The notes: generated by a model from the sequence alone, not told the origin. 14,270 nucleotides of DNA from JBBKXR01 sp037969585 (GCA_037969585.1 JBBKXR010000354.1:1-14270); one strand, 5' to 3'. Shown: positions 1 to 7,593, numbered from the stretch's first letter. Program-made: numbers and translations.

Positions 1-941
1 TCGCGATTTTTGTCGAAGATCCCTTCGACGAACTCCTGACTGCCGAATACCGCTCCATCGCAAAAGTAGCGCACCCGCTGGCGAAGCACTTGCGGCACCG
101 ACAACCTTCCAGCATCGACCTCGACTACTTGCTGGACCCGCTCGGAGTCAATCCCCGCACGCGCTCCCTTGCCGGTCCGCGGATCGCCGAGGCGCTGCTC
201 GCCTTTGCCAAACAAATGCATTCGATACGCTCGACCAATCTCCTGCCAACCCGTTGATCGCCCCTGCCACGCCCGCGTTCGCGCATGCATCCGGCCCAGG
301 CGCTGTCGGGCTAGCTTTTTTCCTGCCACGGCTTCCGCGTAGCCACACCATCGATAGTCCTTCGGGTCGTCGACCAGTCCGGCACGCACCGGATTCAGCT
401 CGATATACGCTGCCATCGTCATCAGCGCATGCTCGTCTTCGCCCTCCACCAGAACGCTCTTGAAGCGGTCCTCCCACAGCGTGCCGCAGCGCTCGTTGTG
501 AGCATTGTACCACTGGGTGAAGCGCTGCTTCAACTCTTTGAGGAAGATCGAGAGATTGCCGAGTCGTGTCTGGTAGCGGGCCAAAACCTCGTCGATCCAG
601 GTGCCGGACCCGCTCGCGTCACGCTGCGTCTCGGCTCGATCAAGCTCATCGACGACTTCAGCAAGTGCTTTTCCCCGATAAAGCAACGGCAGCCGCGTGC
701 GCAGAGAGTCGATTGTGAGCCGGTCGATGTCATTCGGGTCGGGCACTTCAACGAGAAGGTGAAAGTGATTGGACATCAGGCAGTAAGTGAGCACGCGCAC
801 GTCAAGAAATGCCTCCAACCTGCGCAAGGTGTCGAGGAACATGCGCTTCTCGAGCTCGTTGAAGATAAAGCGTTTATCGACGACGCGAGAGATACAGTGG
901 TAGCAGCCACCGTGGTCAAATAGGAGTCGGGCTTGACGCAT
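1..941 (-). CDS. REP-associated tyrosine transposase (RAYT, Y1/IS200-like), partial at left window edge
   Basis: The reading frame is open from the ATG at 941 down to the window edge (313 codons), so the 3' end is missing. HUH single-strand transposases of the Y1 (IS200/IS605-like) superfamily nick and join DNA at hairpins, and RAYTs act on REP palindromes. Seen here: an N-terminal HUH domain with the histidine pair in SNHFHLL (H59, H61), then a helix at about 131-146 (FLKELKQRFTQWYN), the GTLWEDRFKS motif at 153-162 and the IELNPVRAGLV motif at 180-190, both typical of RAYT proteins. A basic C-terminal extension runs past residue 210. In the helix that normally carries the nucleophilic Tyr I see Phe141 and Tyr145, so the active residue is unclear. 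A perfect palindrome lies 38 bp upstream of the start, as expected for a RAYT with its REP target. No Shine-Dalgarno sequence is evident. The family call is confident; activity is not shown. Confidence 0.88.
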   Translation of the reverse strand, partial: MRQARLLFDHGGCYHCISRVVDKRFIFNELEKRMFLDTLRRLEAFLDVRVLTYCLMSNHFHLLVEVPDPNDIDRLTIDSLRTRLPLLYRGKALAEVVDELDRAETQRDASGSGTWIDEVLARYQTRLGNLSIFLKELKQRFTQWYNAHNERCGTLWEDRFKSVLVEGEDEHALMTMAAYIELNPVRAGLVDDPKDYRWCGYAEAVAGKKLARQRLGRMHARTRAWQGRSTGWQEIGRAYRMHLFGKGEQRLGDPRTGKGARAGIDSERVQQVVEVDAGRLSVPQVLRQRVRYFCDGAVFGSQEFVEGIFDKNR

Positions 942-978
942 AGTGTCGGACGTTAATGGCAGCCAGAGAGGTTGTCTA

Positions 979-1003
979 CAATAAAGGGACTGTCCCTTTA
1001 TTG
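979..1003. repeat. REP-like perfect palindrome, copy 1 (GGGACTGTCCC core)
   Basis: Two perfect 12-bp arms, CAATAAAGGGAC (979-990) and GTCCCTTTATTG (992-1003), flank one central T. The element lies 38 bp upstream of the RAYT start and is the likely recognition hairpin of that transposase. A second copy with the same 15-bp core, in opposite orientation, lies at 8081-8097. The rest of the gap from 942 to 1128 is AT-rich just after the palindrome and holds no other gene I can support. Confidence 0.85.
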
Positions 1004-1128
1004 GCTCTTTATATTTTATATGTCTGATTTGTTGAATAGGCGCCGTGTGGGGCGGTTTGGCTTGCTTGCGTGTGGTGCGCAGAAGGTTCTGGCTTGTCAC
1101 TTTGGTGGGGAGGGCTCAGAAAGGGCGG

Positions 1129-2553
1129 GTGAATACAGAGAGCAATAGCGATAAAGGTAACGGTAACGGTGATGACGCGCAGTCGCTTGATGTTACGGCT
1201 GACGAGATCGGCCGAAATGAAGGGGTGGGCGGTGCTGGTGATGGTGAAACTGGTGCGCCGCAGGCTCATGTGAAGCGGGTGGTGCTGGCGAGTTTTGTGG
1301 GGACGACGATCGAGTGGTATGACTACTTTCTTTACGGGACCGCGGCGGCGCTGGTGTTTCCGCAGATCTTTTTCCCTAATTCCTCGGCACTAGACGGTAC
1401 GTTGATGGCGTTTGCGACGTATGCGGTGGGATTCTTTGCGCGCCCGTTTGGGGGGATTGTTTTTGGGCACTTCGGTGATCGCATCGGGCGCAAGGCTATG
1501 TTGGTGACCACGCTGACGATGATGGGATTGGCGACGTTTTTGATGGGGCTGCTTCCGGGGCATGCCCAAATTGGTGTGTGGGCTCCGATTCTATTAGTGA
1601 CCTTGCGTGTGGTGCAGGGCTTTGGTGTCGGCGGCGAATGGGGAGGAGCGGTGCTGATGGCAGTTGAGCATGGCAAACCGGGGCGGCGGGGTTTTTACGC
1701 GAGCTGGGTGCAGGCAGGCGTGCCGGTTGGGATGCTGCTGGCGGCGGGTGTGTTCGCGATATTTTCGAGCATGAACGAAAAGGCGTTTTTGGCGTGGGGT
1801 TGGAGGGTGCCCTTTTTGCTGGGAGGTCTGCTGCTCGCAGTGGGCACGTTTATTCGCTTAAAGGTGATGGAAAGCCCGGTGTTCGAGCGTTTACAGGCGG
1901 AGCGTGCCACGCAATCGCCCACTGAGAAGGCCACTAAAAAAGAAAGTCTGCCGATCGTTGAGGTGCTGCGGACGCAGTGGCGTGAGGTGCTGCTGGCGAT
2001 GGGCGCGCGTTTTGCGGAGAATGCCTGCTACTACCTTTTTACGGTAGTGTCGATCAGCTTTGCGGTGGACTGGTTGGACCTCGAAAAATCGATGATCCTG
2101 AAAGGTATCATGATCGCGTGCGTGGTTCAGCTGATGGTGATCCCGCTGTTCGGAATGTTATCGGATCGAGTGGGGCGTCGGCCGGTTTACCTTGCGGGCG
2201 CGTTCCTGGTATTGATTTTTGCCTGGCCATTTTTCCTGATGCTTGAGTCACGCGAGACTTGGCTGATTTGGCTGGCGCTGATCATTGGTTTGGTCGCCCA
2301 TTCCTTGATGTATGCGCCCCAGGCGGCGTTCTTTTCTGAGCTGTTCGGCACAGGCGTGCGCTACACGGGTGCGTCGCTGGGCTATCAGGTGGCGTCGCCC
2401 CTGGCCGGTGGATTGGCGCCTTTTATCTGCATCTGGCTGTTGGGCAAATACGACGGTGCGTCATTGCCAATGGCGATCTACCTGGCGATCATGTGTGTGA
2501 TCACGCTGATCTCCGTCGGCTTGGCCCGCGAGACGCATCGCGGGGATTTGTAG
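1129..2553 (+). CDS. MFS transporter, metabolite:H+ symporter (MHS) type
   Basis: Predicted inner-membrane secondary transporter of about 474 residues with 12 hydrophobic segments. The start of TM1 (SFVGTTIEWYDYFLYG) is characteristic of the MHS family (ProP, KgtP, ShiA and relatives), which import organic acids, betaines or similar metabolites with protons. The loop 2-3 signature GHFGDRIGRK and its repeat in loop 8-9 (DRVGRRP) confirm a major facilitator. The substrate cannot be read from sequence. The frame is open back to a GTG at 1045, but I prefer the GTG at 1129, which follows the purine-rich AGAAAGGGCGG. The first 45 or so residues are hydrophilic, rich in Asn, Asp and Gly, and not conserved-looking, so the true start could lie further in. 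It stands alone on its strand and converges on the kinase gene 45 bp away; no terminator is visible in that gap. Confidence 0.88.
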   Translation: MNTESNSDKGNGNGDDAQSLDVTADEIGRNEGVGGAGDGETGAPQAHVKRVVLASFVGTTIEWYDYFLYGTAAALVFPQIFFPNSSALDGTLMAFATYAVGFFARPFGGIVFGHFGDRIGRKAMLVTTLTMMGLATFLMGLLPGHAQIGVWAPILLVTLRVVQGFGVGGEWGGAVLMAVEHGKPGRRGFYASWVQAGVPVGMLLAAGVFAIFSSMNEKAFLAWGWRVPFLLGGLLLAVGTFIRLKVMESPVFERLQAERATQSPTEKATKKESLPIVEVLRTQWREVLLAMGARFAENACYYLFTVVSISFAVDWLDLEKSMILKGIMIACVVQLMVIPLFGMLSDRVGRRPVYLAGAFLVLIFAWPFFLMLESRETWLIWLALIIGLVAHSLMYAPQAAFFSELFGTGVRYTGASLGYQVASPLAGGLAPFICIWLLGKYDGASLPMAIYLAIMCVITLISVGLARETHRGDL

Positions 2554-2598
2554 GCGGCGGTAGAAGTCTCGGCAGACCCGACCACTCAGCCGTAGCTT

Positions 2599-3516
2599 TT
2601 ACTGATACGCAGAAAAGGCGCGGAAGGCGTCGAGGCGGCTCTGAAAGTCATCCTGCGAGAGAGTTTCGAGGCTTTTTGTGCTGAACGATTCGCAGGTGAA
2701 TCCGGCGACGATGGTGCCGTGGGCGATCGCGCTTTTCAGGTCATCGAAGGTGAGATCATCGCGATCGAGGCGGTCGAGATAGCCAGCGATGCCACCGATG
2801 AAAGCGTCACCCGCTCCGGTTGGGTCATGAAGTTCACGCAGCGGGTAGGCGCCAGCGGTGAAGAATTTATCATCGCTGCCGAACAGTAGAGCGCCGTGTT
2901 CGCCTTTTTTGATGATGACGTTGCGCGGACCCATCGCTAGCAGCTTTTCGCCACAGACGACGAGATTGGATTCTTCGAGAAAAAGGCGGGCCTCGGAGTC
3001 ATTGAGCACGAGTAGGTCAAGTCTCGGCAGTAGCTCTTCAAGTCGATGGCGGGCGATGGTGATCCATAGGTCCATGGTATCGGCGATGGTGAAAACCGGT
3101 CCGTCGCCGAGTTGGTCGAGCACGCGATGCTGATTGTCGGGGCTGTCGTTGGCGAGCAGGACGATGCGTGACGATGCTTTGATGCTGTCGGGAATGTCGG
3201 GCTGCCAGGCTTCGAGGACGTTGAGCGCGACGTCGTGGGTCTCGCGGGTGTTCATGTCTTCGGAGTATTCACCTGACCAGCGAAATGTTTCACCGTCCGA
3301 AAATTGCACGCCGTCGAGATTCACATTGCGGGTTTTGAAAAGTTCGAGATGGGCCTTGGGGAAGTCGTTACCGACGATGCTGACCAAGTTAACCGGCGAG
3401 AAAAAACTGGCGGCGATGGCGGCAAAAGAAGCGGAACCGCCGAGCAAATTTTCGTGCTCAGCTTTTTGGGTTTTGACGTGGTCGAGGGCGATAGAACCGG
3501 AGATAAGAACGCTCAT
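2599..3516 (-). CDS. PfkB-family carbohydrate/nucleoside kinase
   Basis: Cytoplasmic ribokinase-superfamily kinase of 305 residues, the usual length, predicted to phosphorylate a sugar or nucleoside with ATP. Seen: an N-terminal strand and substrate region with GGSASFAA (26-33), and the PfkB signature 2 at the C-terminal third, DPTGAGDAFIGG (231-242), whose last Asp (D237) is the expected catalytic base and whose Gly residues form the anion hole. The KKGEHGALLF segment (203-212) is also typical. It resembles the adenosine kinase-like branch more than ThiD, so a role as HMP kinase is not supported despite the adjacent thiE. It is the last gene of the accB-accC-thiE-kinase run, 17 nt after thiE. 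No Shine-Dalgarno sequence precedes the ATG; the upstream bases are part of a tandem repeat. Confidence 0.88.
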   Translation of the reverse strand: MSVLISGSIALDHVKTQKAEHENLLGGSASFAAIAASFFSPVNLVSIVGNDFPKAHLELFKTRNVNLDGVQFSDGETFRWSGEYSEDMNTRETHDVALNVLEAWQPDIPDSIKASSRIVLLANDSPDNQHRVLDQLGDGPVFTIADTMDLWITIARHRLEELLPRLDLLVLNDSEARLFLEESNLVVCGEKLLAMGPRNVIIKKGEHGALLFGSDDKFFTAGAYPLRELHDPTGAGDAFIGGIAGYLDRLDRDDLTFDDLKSAIAHGTIVAGFTCESFSTKSLETLSQDDFQSRLDAFRAFSAYQ

Positions 3517-3521
3517 GAATC

Positions 3522-3560
3522 AGGAGATAGAAATTAGGAGATAGAAGGTAGGAGATTTTT
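3522..3560. repeat. Short tandem repeat at the thiE/kinase junction
   Basis: Two full 14-bp units and one partial unit in direct order: AGGAGATAGAAATT (3522-3535), AGGAGATAGAAGGT (3536-3549) and AGGAGATTTTT (3550-3560). The repeat spans the last codons and stop of thiE and most of the 17-nt gap to the kinase, so it encodes the thiE C-terminus (LLPSIS) on the minus strand. Confidence 0.75.
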
Positions 3561-4178
3561 GACTCCGTCGATGTAAGCGGTGACATCGTTGGCGAGGAGT
3601 AGTCCGGAGACGATCACCAGGCGGCGGGCGCCTGCGGCGACGAGTGCGGCGGCATTGTCGTCCTTGATACCGCCAATGCAATAAATTGGAAATTGGTCGC
3701 CAAGTTGTCGATGCACTTCGGCAATATCCTGACTGCCGATAGCGGGTCGACCGGGCTTGGTCGGGGTGGCGAAAATAGGGCCAAAGCCGATGTAGTCAGC
3801 GCCTTCTGCTAGTGCGGCGATCGCTTGTTCGGGCGAATGAGTGGAGCGCCCGACGACCTTATCGCGTCCGATGATGTCTCGGGCTGCTTCGAGAGCGCCG
3901 TCGTCCTGACCGAGGTGCACGCCGTCAGCGTCGAGAGCGCCGGCGAGGTGCGGGAAGTCATTGATGATCAACGGAACGTGAGCTGCGCGGGTCAGTGGCA
4001 GCATGATGCGTCCCAGCTCAAGAATCGTGCCTTCGTCGGCGTTTTTCGCGCGTAGCTGGAGGATGTCGATGCCGCCCTCAAGCAGGGCTTGGGTGGCTCG
4101 GGTAACGGCCTCAGCGTGAGGTTCGACATAGCCGAGATCGACGATGCCGTAGAGTCGGCGGCCTGCGAATGAAACCAT
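3534..4178 (-). CDS. thiE: Thiamine phosphate synthase
   Basis: Cytoplasmic TIM-barrel enzyme that couples HMP pyrophosphate to thiazole phosphate to give thiamine phosphate. The 214-residue length fits the family. Motifs in order: QLRAK (41-45), the IND pyrophosphate/Mg region (72-74), DADGVHLGQDD (83-93), GRSTHS (110-115), ADYIGFGPIF (127-136) followed by TPTK (138-141), CIGGI and VSGLL near the C-terminus. All expected substrate-binding residues appear present. The start ATG lies 14 nt after the accC stop, pointing to co-transcription; there is no visible Shine-Dalgarno sequence. No TPP riboswitch (THI box) can fit in the 14-nt gap, so thiamine control, if any, is not at this gene. The last codons fall in a 14-bp tandem repeat. 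Confidence 0.93.
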   Translation of the reverse strand: MVSFAGRRLYGIVDLGYVEPHAEAVTRATQALLEGGIDILQLRAKNADEGTILELGRIMLPLTRAAHVPLIINDFPHLAGALDADGVHLGQDDGALEAARDIIGRDKVVGRSTHSPEQAIAALAEGADYIGFGPIFATPTKPGRPAIGSQDIAEVHRQLGDQFPIYCIGGIKDDNAAALVAAGARRLVIVSGLLLANDVTAYIDGVKNLLPSIS

Positions 4179-4192
4179 CAGTCGATGTGGCG

Positions 4193-5566
4193 TCAGTCTT
4201 GGCCTGCGACCGGTGGCTTCAACTCGGAGGCAAGAAATTTTTCGACCCAGGCGATATTGTATTTGCCGGTGCGGAAAGCGGCGGTTTTGAGGATCGATTC
4301 CTGGAAGGGAATCGTGGTCTTGATGCCTTCGACGAGAAATTCGTTCAGTGCACGGCTCATACGGGCGACGGCGATGTCGCGCGTGGCTCCGGTGACGATC
4401 AACTTGGCGATCATCGAATCGTAATAAGGCGGTACTTCATAGCCGCTGTAGACGTGGGTGTCGACGCGTACGCCGCGTCCCCCGGAAGCGTAGAAAAGGT
4501 TGATCTTACCGGGGCTGGGCTGAAAATTGTTATACGGATCCTCGGCATTGATCCGGCATTCGATGGCGTGGCCGCGCGGGGTGCCGTTGACGACGTGATC
4601 GGATAGCGGCATGCCGGCGGCGATGCGAATCTGCTCCTTGATCAGGTCGCAACCGTAGACTTCCTCGGTGATGGGATGTTCCACCTGGATGCGGGTATTC
4701 ATCTCCATGAAGTAGAAGTTCTCATCGTCGTCGACGAGATACTCGATGGTGCCGCAGTTCTCATAGCCGATTTCGCGGACCAGTTTGCGCGAGGCTTCGG
4801 ACATGCGCTGACGCAGCTCCGGTGTCATCAGCGGCGACGGAGTCTCCTCGATGATTTTTTGATTGCGGCGCTGCATCGAGCAGTCGCGTTCGCCGAGGTC
4901 GATAACGTTGCCGTGGCTGTCGGCAATGACTTGAAACTCAATGTGATGGGGATTCTCGACGAGTTTTTCGAGGTAAACGTCGGGATTGCCAAAGCAGGCT
5001 TGGGCTTCACTGCGGGCGGCATGAAATGCGGGCCCGAAGCTGGCGACGTTGAGTGCTGGACGCATGCCGCGACCGCCGCCACCTGCCGTAGCTTTGACCA
5101 TCACCGGAAAGCCGATTTCTTTGGCGACTTTCAGTGCTTCCGCTTCGGTTTCGACGATGCCTACTGAACCGGGCGTGACCGGAATACCGTATTTTACTGC
5201 GGTCGCGCGAGCGGTATTTTTATCGCCCATCAGGGCGATCACTTCCGCTGACGGGCCGATGAACTTGAGTTCGCAGCTGTCGCAGATTTCCGCGAAGCGT
5301 GGGTTCTCTGAAAGGAAGCCGTAACCGGGATGTATGGCGTCGACGTTGGCGATTTCAGCGGCGCTGAGAATAGCGTCGACTTTGAGGTAGCTCTCGGAAC
5401 TTTTGCCGGGTCCGATGCAGATCGCTTCGTCGGCCAACTGAACATGCATCGAGTCGATGTCCGGTTCGGAGTAAACGGCGACAGTGCCTACGCCGAGTTC
5501 TTTGCAGGCTCGGATGACGCGCAGGGCGATTTCACCACGGTTGGCGACGAGGACTTTGCGAAACAT
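4193..5566 (-). CDS. accC: Biotin carboxylase subunit of acetyl-CoA carboxylase
   Basis: ATP-grasp enzyme that carboxylates the biotin on AccB, the first half-reaction of acetyl-CoA carboxylase in fatty acid synthesis. At 457 residues it is close to the usual length. Seen: the N-terminal MFRKVLVANRGEIALR, ATP-binding lysines K116 and K159, the glycine-rich loop GGGGRGM (162-168), HIEFQ (208-212), ERDCSMQRRNQK (226-237), and the metal/bicarbonate residues E276, E288, N290 and R292 in EMNTRIQVEHP, matching the numbering of the well-studied E. coli enzyme. It lies 113 bp downstream of accB, a wider gap than usual, in which I see no gene or clear signal. The carboxyltransferase genes accA and accD are not in the window. 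Confidence 0.95.
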   Translation of the reverse strand: MFRKVLVANRGEIALRVIRACKELGVGTVAVYSEPDIDSMHVQLADEAICIGPGKSSESYLKVDAILSAAEIANVDAIHPGYGFLSENPRFAEICDSCELKFIGPSAEVIALMGDKNTARATAVKYGIPVTPGSVGIVETEAEALKVAKEIGFPVMVKATAGGGGRGMRPALNVASFGPAFHAARSEAQACFGNPDVYLEKLVENPHHIEFQVIADSHGNVIDLGERDCSMQRRNQKIIEETPSPLMTPELRQRMSEASRKLVREIGYENCGTIEYLVDDDENFYFMEMNTRIQVEHPITEEVYGCDLIKEQIRIAAGMPLSDHVVNGTPRGHAIECRINAEDPYNNFQPSPGKINLFYASGGRGVRVDTHVYSGYEVPPYYDSMIAKLIVTGATRDIAVARMSRALNEFLVEGIKTTIPFQESILKTAAFRTGKYNIAWVEKFLASELKPPVAGQD

Positions 5567-5679
5567 GGGTGTAGGTTCGTGGATGGCGAGAAATTTGCTG
5601 ACGGGGCGGAAGTGCGGGCGACCGATTTCGTGACGATTCGACTTGAGTCTTCTCGCCTCGGAATAGGTGAAACCGGGTA

Positions 5680-6171
5680 CTAAGGGCGGATGTGGAAAAG
5701 CGGTTCGCCGTACTGAACGGGCGTGCCGTTTTCGGCGATCACGCGGGTCACGGTGCCGCTCTGTTCGGCTTTGATTTCGTTCATCACTTTCATCGCTTCG
5801 ACGATGCAGATGACGGCACCTTCTTTGACGGTGCCACCAACTTCGATAAACGCCGGGCTCTCAGGTGATGAGGAGGTGTAGAAGGTGCCCACCATCGGGG
5901 AGGTGATTTCGACTTCGCCAGCGGCGGGTGCATCGGCGTCTTCGTTGCTTGCGACGGCTACAGGAGGTGGACCGCCTGGAGCGGTGGCGGGAATTGGCGC
6001 TGGTGCGGGTGCAGGGGCAGCGGCCTGTAGTGCGCTGAGCTGATCGCAAAGGGCGTCGGCATCCATGCCCTTCTTGAGCTTAATTTTCATGCCGTCGCGT
6101 TCCAAATGGAAGTGCGACAACTCGTTCTTGGTCATCAGTTCGATGATCTGTTTAATTTCCTTGAGGTCCAC
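5680..6171 (-). CDS. accB: Biotin carboxyl carrier protein of acetyl-CoA carboxylase
   Basis: Carrier subunit (163 residues) that shuttles carboxyl-biotin between AccC and the carboxyltransferase. The layout is canonical: an N-terminal segment (1-35, MDLKEIKQIIELMTKNEL), an Ala/Pro-rich flexible linker (about 50-85), and a C-terminal biotinyl domain (about 86-163) with SPMVGTFY (91-98) and the biotinylation motif EAMKVMNEI, where K128 is the biotin site. The family's characteristic thumb is present between 99 and 107. The start is a GTG preceded by an AGGAG 10 nt upstream, one of the few convincing Shine-Dalgarno sequences here, so translation initiation may be better defined for this operon leader. 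It is followed by accC, thiE and a PfkB kinase. Confidence 0.95.
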   Translation of the reverse strand: MDLKEIKQIIELMTKNELSHFHLERDGMKIKLKKGMDADALCDQLSALQAAAPAPAPAPIPATAPGGPPPVAVASNEDADAPAAGEVEITSPMVGTFYTSSSPESPAFIEVGGTVKEGAVICIVEAMKVMNEIKAEQSGTVTRVIAENGTPVQYGEPLFHIRP

Positions 6172-6217
6172 GAGATGAAGTCTCCTACGTAACGGTTAAA
6201 TTGAATGAAAAATGGAA

Positions 6218-6246
6218 AATATAATGCGAGGCTTTTGTCTCGCCAA
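6218..6246 (-). promoter_or_regulatory. Candidate sigma70-type promoter of the accB-accC operon, with inverted repeat in the spacer
   Basis: Read on the minus strand, TTGGCG (6246-6241) and TATATT (6223-6218) are separated by exactly 17 bp. Transcription would start near 6211, about 40 nt before the accB GTG. A 5-bp inverted repeat, GCGAG/CTCGC (6226-6230 and 6239-6243), overlaps the spacer and -35, so it could be an operator. It could instead be a weak terminator hairpin for the upstream class V gene, as it is followed by a T-rich run on that strand. Confidence 0.5.
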
Positions 6247-6347
6247 CAGGGAGTTAAGCGGAAATTTCCAAGGGTGGGAAGCTAGTTCTGTCGGTCGCCT
6301 CGTCAAGGATGGAACGTGCTGCGTAAAATTCGTGTTTTCTGGCTGAA

Positions 6348-7508
6348 TCAGCTTGCGTCGGCGGTGATTTCCAGAACTCGGTCAAGTTCGGCGAAGGTGT
6401 TATAGAAGTGCGGACTGAAACGAATGAATGCGGTGCCGTCGCGGTCGTGGCGGAACGACGGCACAACGTCGGATTCGAGTAGGTGGACGTTGAGCGCTGC
6501 AAGATCGCGATCAGAGTGCGTGAAAGTGGTGATGCCTGATGCGCGCGGGCCGGAAAGCGGTCCGATGATATCCCAACCCTGTTCGGTGAGGCCTTCCACC
6601 AGGCGGCGTTTGAGTTGTAGATTGCGGTCGCCGATCACTTCCATGCCGATTTCGAGAAACATTTCGATTGCGGCATTCATGCCGAGCAAACCCGGGACGT
6701 TCAGAACGCCGGGTTCGTAGCGGCGGGCACCCGGTTCAAATTCGATGGCATCCTGCGGAATGAAATTCGGTGACTTCACGTTCCACGCACCGAGTAGAGG
6801 CGGGCGCAGCATTTCCTGAAGTTCCTCACGCACGTAGACGATACCTGCGGTCATCGGGCCGAGCATCCACTTGTGCGAATCGACGCTCATGAAGTCGACA
6901 TTATCCACTCGTGTCGGAAATGCGCCGACCGTCTGAATGCCGTCGAGGCAGAAGAAAATACCCATTTCGCGCAGCATCGCACCGATGCCGTCGTGGTCGA
7001 TCCGATAGCCTGACAAAAAGTGACACGAGGCGAGCGCAACCATGCGTGTGTGATCGGTCAGATGAGACTCAATCAGTTCGCGGGTGATCTCGCCCGGCAC
7101 TTTCGGCTTCAGCCGAATACAGCGCACGCCGAGTCGCTCGAGGTCTTGCCACGGGTAGACATTGGCCGGGTAATCGTCGGCGTAGCATATGATTTCATCG
7201 CCCGCTTTCCAAGGGAATCCGTTGGCGATGAGACTCAGTCCGAGCGACGTCGGTCCGAGCAGCGCAATCTCGTTGGCCTTGGCGCCGATTAGTTTCGCGG
7301 ACGCTTCGCGGACGTGGTCCATGTCGCGGGTCAGGACCCGACCGAGTTCCAGTTCGCCGGTGGTCGAAGCCTCCGTGTAGGCATTGATCGCATCCGCGAC
7401 CCGTCGCGGCAGCACCGTCACCGCCGCATGGGAGAGGAAAGTTTTTTTTCGGGCAACCGGGAATTCGTCGAGTCGCCAGTTTTCGTCGTTTTCGATTCGT
7501 TCGATCAT
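6348..7508 (-). CDS. Class V aminotransferase-fold PLP-dependent enzyme
   Basis: Fold-type I PLP enzyme, 386 residues from the ATG at 7508. Seen: the phosphate-binding region LLGPTSLGLS (about 83-92), LDGIQ with the Asp that contacts the pyridine nitrogen (D189), and SVDSHKWMLGP with the Schiff-base lysine K213, typical of the cysteine desulfurase/isopenicillin N epimerase/kynureninase group. The C-terminus ends in FIRFSPHFYNT, the usual substrate-carboxylate arginine motif. The loop that carries the catalytic Cys in SufS-type desulfurases has no Cys (VVPSFRHDRDG), so desulfurase activity is unlikely; the substrate is unknown. The frame stays open to a TTG at 7625, but that would overlap the upstream gene and lacks conserved features. 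The leader holds two overlapping hairpins (7539-7579). Confidence 0.87.
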   Translation of the reverse strand: MIERIENDENWRLDEFPVARKKTFLSHAAVTVLPRRVADAINAYTEASTTGELELGRVLTRDMDHVREASAKLIGAKANEIALLGPTSLGLSLIANGFPWKAGDEIICYADDYPANVYPWQDLERLGVRCIRLKPKVPGEITRELIESHLTDHTRMVALASCHFLSGYRIDHDGIGAMLREMGIFFCLDGIQTVGAFPTRVDNVDFMSVDSHKWMLGPMTAGIVYVREELQEMLRPPLLGAWNVKSPNFIPQDAIEFEPGARRYEPGVLNVPGLLGMNAAIEMFLEIGMEVIGDRNLQLKRRLVEGLTEQGWDIIGPLSGPRASGITTFTHSDRDLAALNVHLLESDVVPSFRHDRDGTAFIRFSPHFYNTFAELDRVLEITADAS

Positions 7509-7529
7509 TGATTGCGGGAAGGGAGATAG

Positions 7530-7579
7530 AAAAACGCTGGCGGACTCTGGTGCTGAACGTCCGCCGTGTTGGGACGGCG
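7530..7579 (-). terminator. Terminator-like hairpin overlapping an alternative hairpin (candidate attenuator)
   Basis: Read on the minus strand, hairpin A is CGCCGT (7579-7574), a 6-nt loop, and ACGGCG (7567-7562). Hairpin B is GGCGGAC (7565-7559), a 13-nt loop, and GTCCGCC (7545-7539), followed after AGCG by TTTTT (7534-7530). A and B share bases 7562-7565 and cannot form together. B resembles a Rho-independent terminator, although its T run begins 4 nt after the stem. It lies after the RelE-like gene and just before the class V aminotransferase start at 7508. Confidence 0.45.
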
Positions 7580-7593
7580 TGCTTGCTGGAAAT

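Noticed and set aside
148..513. Minus-strand open frame inside the RAYT region
   Set aside because: It is the +1 shadow of the RAYT gene; the true frame has HUH and RAYT motifs and is open across the whole stretch.
429..923. Plus-strand open frame of 164 codons opposite the RAYT gene
   Set aside because: No recognisable motif; it is the antisense of a well-supported gene.
2599..3516. PfkB kinase as ThiD (HMP kinase) because of adjacent thiE
   Set aside because: The N-terminal motifs and length fit the sugar/adenosine kinase branch rather than ThiD.
3534..4178. A TPP riboswitch controlling thiE
   Set aside because: The 14-nt gap upstream of thiE is too short and no THI-box motifs are seen there or before accB.
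4169..4606. Plus-strand open frame opposite accC
   Set aside because: Antisense shadow of accC, no conserved features.
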